Shown here piece by piece: positions 48,901-60,371 of a stretch of 64,000 nt of DNA. The position numbers and the translations under genes were made by a program. Below the pieces are notes generated by a model, which ran no database searches, was not told the DNA's origin, and saw only the letters and a list, made by a program, of their open reading frames with translations. The number at the start of each line of letters is the position of its first letter. The first letter of the stretch is position 1. The stretch comes from Hermatobates lingyangjiaoensis (taxonomy: Eukaryota > Arthropoda > Insecta > Hemiptera > Hermatobatidae): NCBI GenBank assembly GCA_026182355.1, contig JAPFBL010000001.1:992001-1056000 (forward strand), written 5' to 3'.

Positions 48901-50733
48901 TAAGACTAGCTTTTCTGTAGCAGTTATGGTAGTCTCCCCAAATTTTAATTCGAGTTGATATTTTTAATTCAAATAATTCTTTAGGTTCAATCAGGAAACA
49001 CTTATTGATAAACAATATGGTAAGAAATGCTATATGCTTATTCCTCTCACAAATCGAATAGACATACAATTCATATTTGTTCATATCCACCAATCAGCCT
49101 GAAAGCAAAGTTACGAATCAAGTTAAGAATACTATATCAAAAGCTTGGGTCATATAAGAATCTGTTTCCGTGTCTTAATAGCAAGAAACAACAATTAAAA
49201 TTATCCCTATCAATCATATTCAGTGAATTAATTTCAATACCTATTGTTATGATTTCTGATTGACACAAAGGGTCACGGGTGACACTTTAGTATTTGGAGA
49301 ATACTAAGTCTGGGGATTCCAATCCGTACAATAATAAAATCTGTTAAGAAAAATTAAAAAAATATTATGGTAAAAGTACAATAAACTATTTTTTCGATTA
49401 TGCAATATTGCCCTTATCTACAGAACCATTTCTACACAAAGAACTTATATATAACTCAACCTCACCACGATATGCAAAATTTTTTCTGACTTGCTTTCAA
49501 ATCGAAATCATTCTAAAATATCGAAAAACGATTCAAAAGACCTCAAGCGTGTGAAATCGGCAAAAGGCCGAAATTAAGTTTTGTTTAATTGTCCTTTCCT
49601 TTTAATTTACATTAGGATATGAATTATATTTAACTCTCCAATACAGACAGACATCTTTTACTTAAATTAGCATAAATATTTCAACGATAGTTTAGATGTT
49701 TTATTTTTAGAATAAAATTTATAATTTTGTTTTGTACGCATTACTATTAAGCTGTTAAATCAAGGATTTTCTATTTCACTACATCTCTCAAGTCAAATTA
49801 AAAATAAACCATATTTGGAAATGATTATAGTTTCTTCATTATTAACCTGACTATTTATTCATTTTATTACATAAATTCTCTTAAATAATAACTACAACAT
49901 GTTGGCAATAGAATCAACTAGGCAAACTCTATAGCACCTATCTGGAATGAATGCATCACTTTCATTCTGTTTAATCATTCAATCAGGATCATATTAATTT
50001 TGTAAGTGTTACTAATCACACTGCCAAATAATCCTTATTATCTAATTTTTATGGTTGACAATATATTTTTATAATCTGTTTACTTATCGTTAACTGAAAA
50101 TAAATTGAGTAAAGACCATTAACTGTTCTTTTGTTCGCACCAAGAAAAGAAGAACTAGCCATGCATATGAAACAATAGTCTGATAAACTCTGACTTGAAC
50201 TGATTGAACGTTCTCCCAAAAAAAATGATAAATCACCTAAAATTAGTTATTTATATAGAATAGGTAAAGTTAATTAGTTTTTTCAAATTGATTTCTGACA
50301 AATAACGCCAAGTATTTAAATTAGTCTATTATTGTGGTAAAACATAGATTCTAGCTTTGCAGGCGAAGATATTTAGTACATTAAATCCATCATATTATTC
50401 TTATTCATATACTCCTGAACTGGTATATTTTGTAATCAATTTAGTAAAATACTCTTTAAATTAATTCTGACAAACTAATATTAAAAAATTATGTTAAATT
50501 TTTTTCATACGAAACATATTTACTGAACAGTAGTAGTAAGTTATAATTATAAAGATTGAGAAAAAATGAAGTACCCATCAATTCTGAGGACAATATAATA
50601 CTATATAATACAATCTAATTACAGTTAATACTTTGCCCAACCACTGATTTAGCAATAGAAACCTAAAACAACTGAATTACAATAATTTTCAGAACGAGGG
50701 ATATGTTTCATTTCTGAATATTAAAAACAGGTA
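48901..50733. other. AT-rich intergenic stretch
   Basis: The plus-strand frame 49027-49263 is Lys/Ser/Ile-rich without a domain. No repeats recognised. Confidence 0.45.
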
Positions 50734-50798
50734 ATCAACTTCCACATATTAAGAATATCCTAGTATACCTAGGATATTCTTAATATGTGGAAGTTGAT
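50734..50798. repeat. Perfect 30-bp palindrome with 5-nt loop
   Basis: Arms 50734-50763 and 50769-50798 (atcaacttccacatattaag and its continuation aatatcctag) are exact reverse complements around tatac. Immediately downstream gttaggt is repeated at 50799 and 50822, and aggtgat pairs with atcacct at 50824-50850. It belongs to none of families A-D. Such perfect short-loop inverted repeats are unstable, so it is probably recent. Confidence 0.92.
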
Positions 50799-51214
50799 GT
50801 TAGGTAACTTAATATGTTATGTTAGGTGATGTTAAGGTTTTTCATCACCTATTATGAAATAGCTTAATAATTGTTAAGCTATAAGATAATTTAAAAAAAT
50901 ATTATTCAAATTATTAAATCGATAAATAATAATAATAACGATTGATAGCAAATGGGTAAACTATTTGAGGGTATAAATTACTTGTTATTTTTTTAATGTT
51001 TGTCCTCTATGTCGAAGTTATGGAATTTTTTTTTAAAAAAACTGATATAAAATTGTGGAGCTAATTGCATTTAAAATATATTGTTAATTTAAGATGATGA
51101 GAAATTACCTTTAAAGAAATAGTAGTTTGTCTGTTCCATCAATTGCTTGTAAGGTCTTCCTTGAAATGATGGAGTATTTTTTATAATGAATGTTTGCACC
51201 TCTAATTTTCTAAA
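50799..51214. other. AT-rich intergenic stretch
   Basis: No supported feature apart from the short dyads noted next to the palindrome. Confidence 0.45.
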
Positions 51215-51510
51215 GGAATGAGATATGGATGGTTTTTTTTTGCGTCAGTGTTGAAGTGCTGTAAAGTTGCTAGCTTTATGGATGTGGTAGGACCGCTTCG
51301 TGTGAGGTGCTTTGGTGACCACTGGCCTGTCGCTCAGGTCAGTCCCATCAATCATGTACAGCCGCTCTGCACCACCGCCAGAGAGCCGCGTCTTCCGTAC
51401 CCAACAGTTCATTACTCCTACTAACTCACACTCGCTCTGCTTTTATGCATCGCATCACCTATCTCTCTCTCACACACACTCTCTCTCTCTCTCTCTATAC
51501 ATCCTTCTCT
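51215..51510. other. Purine-to-pyrimidine GC island 11 ending in (CT)n
   Basis: Counts by 60-nt line: 51241 has 20 G/9 C, 51301 has 16/16, 51361 has 11/25, 51421 has 4/24. The left part is tggatgtggtaggaccgctt and the right part is gcaccaccgccagagagccg, then a (TC)n/(CA)n microsatellite at 51461-51496. Frames 51218-51424 and 51312-51512 overlap on the same strand and reflect composition. Confidence 0.5.
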
Positions 51511-53210
51511 AACTCTTTTCCTCTTAGACTCCAAATGTACTTGCCATTAATAAACATAAATTCATTTAATAAATAAATCATGAATAAATTGATATAAATA
51601 TAATTTTTGTATAAAAAAAAAGTAACTTCTTACTTCCATAACTTTTTTTAGGTGACCATATTCCATTTGAAGAAGTGCTTTATACCTCTTCTGATATATG
51701 TTCTTAATTTATAATATGTTTTTAATTAATTAAGTAACTGCTTTAATTAAAGAATAGGATAATTGTATTTACTTATATAATAATGATAATTGATCTGAAA
51801 AGCGTAAATATAATTATACTACTTCAAGTAATATTTAGTAACACTTCATTGAGATGGTTACAAATCCATAATAAGAGGAGATACCTTCTTTCTCATTACA
51901 AACCAGAATAATTTAGTTAAGGACTGTAATGAATAACAATAATTATCCAAAGTATTTATGGTGAGTAAGAGTTATTTTTCGTATAATTCAGTATACAATT
52001 TTTTCGCAATTTCGTATAAAATTTTTCGTATAATTCAGAGTTATATGCAAGTATACATTACAAATAACAGATACTTAGAAATATGGAATATGCATTACTA
52101 ATAGTCAGATATACAAATTAGTTACACCTTATTGAGGGTTATGACTTTTATTATTAAATAGTTATATGCGCAAGAAAAATTCAACATATTTACAGACAGA
52201 AGTTTTCTTTTGAGAAATAGTACAATTACAATTTAAAATCTGAATAATCTTTATAAACTGCAAGAAATTATATTCCTGATGGTTTTTTTTTAAATTAAAA
52301 AACTGATCTTTTTTCATCATATTGAAATAATCATAAACAATGGTAACAAAAGTTGTTTTATCTGACGAAATAAGTGGATTACATGTTAGAGTAAATAAAT
52401 AACATATTAAGGTCAGAAAAGAGGAGATACTGACTACTTATGGAATAGGTTAGCTATTCTCAGAGTTACGAATTGAAATGCAATGACCAACTGAAAACCA
52501 GTTTGAACTAGGTTCATACAAATTTCATGGTTCAAGATGCCAAATTGTTTTTTAAGACTATTTTATTTCTTTATTGTTAATCTGGCAACAAGTGTGAGAA
52601 AGGAAAAAGAAAGAAGCCGTGGTCTCCAGGAAAACAAGCTATCAAGAGTTAGTGAATGAAAAAAAACAAGCAAAGTTTTCTGATGGGTTATGTTATGAGA
52701 TCGGATAAATAGTTTTCGAAACTGCTATTATCCTGGAGGTTACGTTCGTCTGAGCTGTTGGCAAGGAGGAGTAGCTGCTTCTGCAGAGCTTGAGTGTGCT
52801 AAAGGAAAGGATTGTCAACTGTTCCTTCGCTGAAGGGAAATTAACTATATATTTCCTTTTAGATATTACCAATGAGTAATTTTTCCTTAGGATTTGTTTG
52901 CCTGAATTACTCTAAATTGTTGTGTAAAAATCAATTATGCATTATTAAGTGTGATTCTTTAATAGAAAAAAAAGTAGGGTGCATAGAAAGAAACGTCAGG
53001 TTGTAACAATTGTGGCGTTGTGCCAAGAAAGACATTTGCCTGATATATTGTTACATAGGTAAAGCTCTATTAATTTTAAAGTCTTTTGACGAACAAGAGA
53101 AAGAATTAACATAAGAAGATATAAAAAGATACATTCATGACATTGAAATCATCTGAATAACTGGCCCATTCAGTGACTACAGCCTTTCAACCGCACAATA
53201 ATAGAGTAGT
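51511..53210. other. AT-rich intergenic stretch with small GC patch
   Basis: tttttcgtataattcag occurs twice (51975 and 52022). A small GC-richer patch, ggcaaggaggagtagctgct, lies at 52730-52800. No gene. Confidence 0.45.
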
Positions 53211-53600
53211 TTATAATATGAAGAAAGAAATATATTTGTGTGAGCTTGTGAAGTGAAGTCTCGTGTGACGATGATTGGGTTGGCAGTTAGAGGGTGGCCA
53301 GGAGCATTCCCACTTAGGAAGCAGCGAATCGTGACTGTGTCCTGGATACGTGGACGAGAAAGTTGGCGGAGTAAGTCGTATTGATATTATAATTGGATTT
53401 GCTAATGATCGGGCCGATAAAGCACGCCCCTGCTTTCGCCTTGCAGGTACGACCGACACATGATTGACCTCCGTCTGGTCCCCGCTGACCTCGCCGCATC
53501 CACCTCTCTTCAGTCACCGCATCTTTTCTGCCCTTATTACTTAATCACCTCTTTACTCTTCCTTTAACCCACATGTGACCCGTTAACCATCCCCCCTCCC
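53211..53600. other. Purine-to-pyrimidine GC island 12
   Basis: The left half (53221-53400) has 58 G and 22 C; the right half (53401-53580) has 29 G and 67 C. The switch falls at agcacgcccctgctttcgcc. The right edge is almost all pyrimidine (acctctttactcttccttta). Minus-strand frames 53211-53459 and 53314-53517 overlap each other and lack domains. The largest and most polar island in the window. Confidence 0.55.
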
Positions 53601-54805
53601 TCCCCAACTATCAGAGCTTTTCAAATATATTATTTAATAATTCCATTTAAAACTAATATCTTGCGTGACTTTTAAAATTGTTAAGCAAATAATTGTATAA
53701 TTATTTTTTAAATTATGAAAATCTTCTAGCCCCTTCAAAAATTTTAAAAGGCTTAACATTTGTAATGACACTTAAAACTGTCTGAAAACTCTTCGGTATT
53801 GTGTGTATTTTACTCTCTTTTCCCGAAGACGACGTCAAAGGGGAATTGATTGAGGACCATAAGTAGTTGCTTTCTTTTCATGTGTCTCAATATCAAATTT
53901 ATTTGTACGCATATAATCCAAGGTCTTCCTTTAGTCAGTAAAGTTGTCTGTTGCCATTAATGCTCACTTCATTATCTCGCTGTGAGCTACACATTTGGAA
54001 ACCTCTTCCTAATGAGGATGCCCATTCAACTCGAAATTCCTCTCATCAAACTGTTATTTGGTTCTGGTTGCTAGATCTACATCTGCCTCAACTTGATCAG
54101 ATAAGTTATTTTTTAGTTTTTACCTATTTCTGTTTTTCATTATTTTATCTTCTTTACAATTTACTTTTTAAAAATCTTTTTAATTTCGTTTTGTTTATTA
54201 TTTATTACTATTTCTTTGCTATAGTTACCATTTTTTTCATTTAATACTTCATTATTATTTTTTTATTACGACTTATAATTTTTATTTTTTTCTATTTTAA
54301 CAATTATTTTGAATGGTATAAAGTTTTTTTTCACTCAAATTTATTTATTTTTATAATTTTCAGATCATTATTTATGTTTAGCACTCATTCAGATACTTAA
54401 ATATCGTTACGTTGGTTGAGTTGTAGTCACTTCGCAATCGTTTGTAAAATCGTTTCTTCATACTCTCTTTTTTGATCTTTATTTTTTCTCAAGGTAAAAT
54501 TATTGTAAACCGTAAACGTTTGTATACTCTAAATGTTTTTGATTGCGAAGTTAGGATATTTATATATATAATGTATATATATGTATTGTATGTATCAGTA
54601 TGTGTGTGAGTGCATTTTGTTTCTGTCAGTCTATTGGTTGGAAACAATCTTCCATACAAACATAATTTAAAAAAATAAGAAAATACGTCGAAGTCACTAT
54701 TTTCTTAATAACTTCTTCTAGCTGTTTTATGTCTTGGATAGTGTTGTATTTAGCTGACGGGTCACTTTCAGAGACACAACTTGATTAGATAAAAAGCTAA
54801 TGAAA
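53601..54805. other. AT-rich intergenic stretch
   Basis: The plus-strand frame 53951-54244 has a moderately balanced first half (TSLSRCELHIWKPLPNEDA) but no recognisable domain and a T-driven hydrophobic tail. I do not call it a gene. Short (TA)n at 54558-54580. Confidence 0.4.
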
Positions 54806-54880
54806 TGGTCTCCACATATAAAAATTTATTGGTATAAACAACGCGTTTCGAACACGTAGTGTTCTTCTTCAGGCATTAAC
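54806..54880 (-). mobile_element. Family C element, single arm
   Basis: Plus-strand landmarks: tggtctccacatata, caacgcgtttcgaacacgta, gtgttcttcttcaggca. The minus strand reads CTGAAGA (54872-54866), A, GAACAC/GTGTTC stem with UAC loop, GAAAC, then palindrome ACGCGT. This is the best preserved ribozyme-like core of family C: stem II pairs perfectly over 6 bp. A stem I partner is not evident. Confidence 0.8.
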
Positions 54881-55010
54881 TACAAAATACAATGTCATCA
54901 GAGAGTTATCTGTAGTACAAAGTAAATATAGTACAAAATAAAAATAAAATAAAATAAGGAAGATAGTACGAACCTAAGGGTGAGTGTCTGTGGTACAACT
55001 GACCTAAGGT

Positions 55011-55328
55011 TGACAGGTTAGTTCAGTTGTTAACATGTGCACCCCTGAACTGATGGGGCCGGAGTTTCATACCCACTTTGGCCCTCGATTAATTCACGTG
55101 GTAACTGAATAAATCTGATAACGTCGTTCCTTGGAGAGGACGTTAAGCCGTCGCTCCTAAGCCTATACGTTGTCAGGTACTCGTTAAAGATCTCTACTTT
55201 AAATACACTTGAGTTAGGAAAAATTTAGGACTCTCAGTTGTAAAAACAATTATAATTTTGTGGTATTACAAAGAGCCCAATGTTCGGCTTATGTGTATTC
55301 TCTGCTAAGAGTGTCACTGTAATCTACA
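55011..55328 (+). mobile_element. tRNA-derived SINE, copy 2 (diverged)
   Basis: Head caggttagttcagttgttaa, then cccctgaactgatggggccg, a B-box-like ggagtttcataccc and tggccctcgatt. The body has aaatctgataacgtcgttcc, gtcaggtactcgttaaagat and gagttaggaaaaatttagga, and ends tgtcactgtaatctac. It is nearly full length but diverged and lacks the CCTAA tail. Intermediate in age between the copy at 61158 and the relics. Confidence 0.85.
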
Positions 55329-55513
55329 GTAGTGACTATTACTACCCATAAAAAACAACCATGTCTAAAATACACAAAAAAAATGGCAAAACGACAGAAT
55401 CAACTTTTACGATATAAGAGTTGATTTTCAAGATGGGCAACTCGTAACACAGTAAAAAAATATCAATCATTACTACATCTTCCTTCTTCCCTTCAGTGAA
55501 TGCATATAAATAT

Positions 55514-55515
<2 letters not shown>

Positions 55516-55585
<70 letters not shown>

Positions 55586-55603
55586 TATCTATCTATCTAT
55601 CTA
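55516..55603. repeat. (TC)n then (TATC)n microsatellite
   Basis: About 57 bp of uninterrupted TC passing directly into about 32 bp of tatc/tctatc units. Probably polymorphic. Confidence 0.97.
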
Positions 55604-55994
55604 AGATATTTTTATCAAGAATAAGGAAACTTGCAATCTCTTGAGACTGGGGCGAAATTAAAATGCTTCTGTGGTATAAAAATTGTTCAACAACTTAAAA
55701 GATTGAAATATTATCAATTTTGTCTACCTGTTCCTAGATACAATGCAACTCAGTGTGTATTGTGAAGAAGACAAAGAATCGATCAGAAATACTCGTAAGA
55801 TCTTGAAATAGAAGTTTAATGGTGTCATGTCTGGTGTTGTGGTGGGTCAGATATTACTAAAATAACTCCTAATGATTAATAGTTAACCATTAACTATTAG
55901 TAAAAATTAACTAACTGTAATAGATAACTTCCATGTGGGAACCTGGATTAGGAGAAGAGAGAAAAAGGAAAATAACACAGCCATTTTAAAACGA
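55604..55994. other. AT-rich intergenic stretch
   Basis: No supported feature. This is where more of the LINE open reading frame would be expected; none is recognisable. Confidence 0.4.
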
Positions 55995-56323
55995 ATCAAA
56001 TCTTTAAATTGATTATCTATGAGTTTGATCACACTTTACCGCAGAGTTTCATATTACGTTAACACGATAGCCACATTAAAATAAACAAAAACTCAAATAT
56101 TTTCAACGTGTTTGATATTACATTTATATAGTAAAATTTCCGCCCTATAGCCAGGGCTCCTTGGTACGCCCGTAATGTTGATATTTACCATGATTTGAAA
56201 ATGGAATCCATAGATAGTTACATCACCCGACTTATTACCAATGAAGACAACAAACTATCTACTCATCCAAACCTCCTGGTACAAACTCTAAATCCTGCCA
56301 CCAACCTTCCTCAACCTCACTGA
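55995..56323 (+). pseudogene. Jockey-type non-LTR retrotransposon relic (RT C-terminal region)
   Basis: One frame is open from 56135 to TGA at 56321-56323. It contains RAPWYARNVDIYHDL (from 56153), a spacer ITRLITNEDNKL and STHPNLLVQTLNPATN. From memory of the family, Jockey-clade ORF2 proteins carry after the reverse transcriptase core a segment of the form APWY-x-N-x(5)-DL followed about 20 residues later by HPN. Upstream, in two other frames, KLIIYE (about 56005) and KLKYFQ (about 56091) look like further pieces of the same region, so several frameshifts have occurred. There is no catalytic YADD region, no endonuclease and no poly-A tail. A dead fragment of the partner class that mobilises SINEs. 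Confidence 0.5.
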
Positions 56324-57091
56324 ACAATTACTTCATCCACTGACTATCTGACTACTTTTTCAACTGATGACTAAAAACATTGAAAACCATGACCTCAACA
56401 AGACCACATGACCGCTAATACGACATCTTTACTGTACAGACGAACTTATATCTGACATGAATTACTGGCATTCCAAGTTATAGTAGCACAGTTAGTGCAG
56501 CACTATAGTGCGCGGATATATTCGTTGGTCGTTGGTCGCTGGATAGTAAAATTAAGTGTACGCTACTTCAGATTTTTTCCTTTGTTCTATTTGATTCAGT
56601 TTAAATGAATTTTACCAACTTTCTTAGTTTAAAACGAAAAAAAAAATAAAAAAACTGGAAAAGAAAGGTAAAATTAATACTGTGTATAAACTTATACCCA
56701 GCAAAACTTTATCAGAAATATGTCTTTTTATCTCCTTTAGATAACATATTTGCGGTTATATTTAAATCCGTAATATGGCTTTTAAATCTGAAAAATTAAT
56801 CTATTCCTGATTAACTTTATTCTATTCTCCTCAAAGATCAATACCATCTACAAGTTGTCTAAGTGTACCATAAATAAAAAATTAAAAAATATAATAAAAA
56901 GGGATTAATAAAAACTGTATTAAACACAAGAAATGTAAAATTATGTTAATTTTGGCAAGTTAATATTTCAGAAAACAGCATTTTTAGTTATTTTTTGAAT
57001 CCAGTGAGTTACACTTTTGTCATTAATAACGATTTTATTTTTCGGCAATTTTGAAATCAGTGGTTGTATCACAGATAAACGAGGTATGACG
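56324..57091. other. Intergenic; first part C-rich, possibly LINE-derived
   Basis: 56324-56470 remains C-rich and T-poor on the plus strand (acctcaacaagaccacatga), perhaps the eroded end of the LINE, but no clear protein similarity was seen. The rest is ordinary AT-rich DNA. Confidence 0.35.
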
Positions 57092-57690
57092 CACTTTTAT
57101 AATAATATTATATTATTATAACTTCTATTATAATTATAACAGAAATTATATCTTCTGTTATAATTATATTTTTTATACTTCTGTAAAGATTATATTTTTT
57201 ATAAATTTTAAATAATTTAAATATTATATTAATTTAATAATTATAATATAATTATAAAATATTAATAATTATATATTTTATAAATTATAATTATAATTAT
57301 ATAATTTTTTATTTATATATTATAATTTTTAACTTCTGTGTTAAAAATTATGTTTTTTTTTCATATAATATAAAATATAAAAATTATATTTTTTATTATA
57401 TTATTTATATTATAACAAAATATAATATATTTTTTTATATTACATTATTAATATAAAATATTATATTTTTTATATAAAATAAATTATATTTTATAAAAAT
57501 ATTAAATTATATTTTCAACTTCTTTATATATTATATTATATATAATATATATTATAACTTCTGTTATAATATATAGAAGTTATAATATATAATATAACTT
57601 ATATAATATACAATATATATATAATTTTATATAATATAATTATAAATATTATAATATATAATAATATTATATTTTTTACTTCTGTGGTAT
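57092..57690. repeat. Near-pure A/T tract punctuated by CTTCTG motifs
   Basis: About 600 bp composed almost wholly of A and T. The few C and G bases fall mainly in recurring (a/t)cttct(g/a/t) boxes at about 57121, 57151, 57177, 57331, 57518, 57557 and 57678, with reverse forms (aacagaaa at 57138, agaagt at 57575). It looks like an expanded, degenerate array of a TA-rich unit carrying that box. Confidence 0.7.
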
Positions 57691-58971
57691 TAATAATTTG
57701 CATGTATTTAACAATTCTATAGCCGTTATTCAATTTTTTTTCTTATACTTTTGTATTTTATTATTCCTTTTACCTTCGGAGAGTCACTATTTGTTGCTTA
57801 ACAAAGGCTTGTTAAGTTAATGTGTACTTGTTCATCCCACTTGTCTGCTGTCTCCTAACAACCATGAACATTGTCAATGTTGCAGATTATTATTAGTAGT
57901 ATACGGTTATGAGTCAGTAACCTTGACAGAAAAGAGGGTGTTTTAGTTGGTTTTGGCTTAACTTGGAGCCCAGCAATACTTGAGTAAATAAATTCATTTT
58001 ACCACCTTATAAAAAAACAAAAAAACAAAAAAATACAAAATAAAAAGAAATACCGAAATATAGTAGTGAGTTTCTGTGATTTCTTTACTGTGTTTTTTTT
58101 TGTAACTCTAGTTTTTTTAGTGTGTAGCATCGTTTCATTTAATTTATATATATATACGTTGGTATATATTTATATATTATTTTGTAAAAAAATTTTTGAA
58201 TGGCCCATACGATAAATATTTCTTAAATTATTTCTTTCATAACACATGAAATAGTTGTTTCATATATTAATATATTTCTATAATTTGTTTTATGTAAAAA
58301 ATTTGTATGGTCTTTGGTATTTGATTTTCGAATATTAAGAATAAAACTCCATTAAAATTAAATTAAACAGTCTATTTTTGGAAAAAAAAATACTACTGAT
58401 TGAAGTATTTAAATTAATCAAACATGTACAAGACTCATTTCTATTTTTTTGGGAAGATCTTTATGAATTCATGGTTCTTTGACTTAGGCAGTTATGTAAA
58501 ATAAAAAGTTGTCGTGTCATCACTATAAGAATATTTTTGGTGCATTGATTTATAAATGATTAATTTGAAAAATTTTTTGTGACACATTTTATTGTACATT
58601 TTTATAAAATTTTAGCAGTATATATTAAATTTTGTTGTATCGATATATATAGATAGTTTTCGAAGTTTAAAATTTTTTGGTATATTGATGGAATTTATTG
58701 TTAGGATTTAAGTAAGATTACTATTTAAAATCTGCACTACATGATCAATCTGATTAATCAGTGCTATAAAAATATTAGGTCTGTATTATCTAGGGTCTTC
58801 CAAACTACTAGTGTGTTAAACAAAACACTGGTGTTACGTTTTGGGCTGATATTATATTATTTTGTTATAATATAATATATTATATTATATTATATAATTA
58901 GTGTGTAGCTATATTATATAATGATTATACCCATAATTATAATAATTACACCCATTAAGTTACCTGGGTGT
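57691..58971. other. AT-rich intergenic stretch
   Basis: Low-complexity caaaaaaacaaaaaaat at about 58015-58045 and short (TA)n at 58145. A 9-bp hairpin, ttacaccca/tgggtgtaa (58946-58973), ends exactly at the first copy of the direct repeat. No gene. Confidence 0.45.
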
Positions 58972-59123
58972 AACGCAGGTGGGCTTATTCTTACCTTTGG
59001 AACAAAGAAACCAAATATCCATCTAATAAGTGAATGAGCAGGCTCTCAGCCTGACACAGTCAAATATTTATCACTCTGTACTAAACATATATTCAACCAT
59101 GGCAGCCTACGAAACTGTCATAA
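58972..59123 (+). repeat. 152-bp direct repeat, left copy
   Basis: Matches 59800-59951 with three mismatches (offset 828 bp). It begins aacgcaggtgggcttattct and ends gcctacgaaactgtcataa. It contains a hairpin caggct-ctc-agcctg (59039-59053). The two copies could be terminal repeats of a small non-autonomous LTR element (TRIM-like) or a segmental duplication. The ends are not TG...CA and no flanking target duplication was found. Confidence 0.9.
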
Positions 59124-59799
59124 ACTAGTGGTTTAAGGAAATCCTGGAATTGTTTTCTAAATTGCAAGGAAAAAATAAATTAAATCTGTTTAACGCGTTA
59201 ATATTAATAATTCTATAAAATTATGATGACGGATAATATTATAATAATAAAAAAAGACGAGTTTGAATGCCTAGTATATACAAATATTAAAAAACACATG
59301 TAGAAATATACTAATATTTTTTTAATCCATATAGTAGTTTATATTTATATTCTGTGAAATATAGAATGTGTTTTGGTTATCGTCAAAATTTGCTGAAAGT
59401 TGCGTGTTAGAAAAATGTTGGGATACACTGCATTAGAGAGAGGTGTAGGTGAGCCGGGCTGGGATAGGGGCAATAAATCCGAAGCCAAGTGGTAGGGAAG
59501 AGTAGAACCCTTGCTAAGGGCTCACCATCTGCGCACCCTTGGACAGGATAAGACCTCATTGTAAAAAAAGGCTGATGGGCAGAGGCCTACCTGGCCCACG
59601 GGGGCCACTGTTTTTTAGCCTGAGGGAGGGGGAGAGAGACTGAAGAAAAAAATGCACTTTCTCACGGTCCCGCGCTGAATTCGATCTTTTTATATTTAAG
59701 TTTTTGCTCCGGTTGGTCAGTGAGCCAACCGGACAAAACACCCAACTGGTTTCCCGTACAAAAAAAAAATTAATTCGTCAACAGGTTGATTGCGAAGAA
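59124..59799. other. Segment between direct repeats, with structured GC-rich core
   Basis: 59430-59735 is GC-rich and holds two perfect hairpins: tggccc/gggcca at 59592-59607, and ccggttgg/ccaaccgg at 59709-59732 with loop tcagtgag. The minus-strand frame 59556-59741 has no domain. Just before the right repeat is a purine run gcgaagaaaa, which could be read as a polypurine tract. The part next to the left repeat (gtggtttaaggaaatcctgg) does not look like a usual tRNA primer site. Confidence 0.5.
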
Positions 59800-59951
59800 A
59801 ACGCAGGTGGGCTTATTCTTACCTTTAGAACAAAGAAACCAAAGATCCATCTAATAAGTGAATGAGCAGGCTCTCAGCCTGACACAGTTAAATATTTATC
59901 ACTCTGTACTAAACATATATTCAACCATGGCAGCCTACGAAACTGTCATAA
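59800..59951 (+). repeat. 152-bp direct repeat, right copy
   Basis: About 98 percent identical to 58972-59123. Differences: ttagaac for ttggaac, aaagatcc for aaatatcc and cagttaaa for cagtcaaa. Confidence 0.9.
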
Positions 59952-60371
59952 CATAAACAATTATTGCTAATAATATTTATTTCTTTTATGAAGGGAAGCA
60001 TTTTGAAACTGAATATACAATTAAAATAATGAATTTAAGAAGGCATGACTAAAATCTCAATGATCATACAAGGTAGCGTTTTTAAGACTTACATAAAGCA
60101 CTGGAGGTGCAAGCTGATTACCAAAATACTGCGACTCTTTCATGTTTGAACTAAAAACAACTCACAATTAAATTTTACTTATTTTAAGTTCATTAAAATA
60201 AGTACTCAAAAATAAACCAAAGTCTTTAGTTTAGTAAATTTCATGATAAACACTGTTCCTGATCAATCTATAGACATCAAACAGTAAAATAAAATTAGAA
60301 TAATGCAGAAAAGAAGTTGGAAGGTACTGAACAACACTTCTTTAAATTTGGTTATGTTTTTTGACTAATAC
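59952..60371. other. AT-rich intergenic stretch
   Basis: No supported feature. Confidence 0.5.

Noticed and set aside
48629..48958. Longest open frame in the window (109 codons, plus strand)
   Set aside because: It crosses GC island 10, has a competing frame on the other strand, a low-complexity Thr/Ser/Lys content and no domain. Stop-poor GC-rich DNA explains it.
53951..54244. 97-codon frame with partly balanced composition
   Set aside because: The second half is a T-rich hydrophobic run, there is no domain or splice support, and no repeat relation was found.
58972..59123. U1 snRNA-like start (ttattcttacct)
   Set aside because: Only a short resemblance to the U1 5' end; no Sm site or U1 stem-loops follow.
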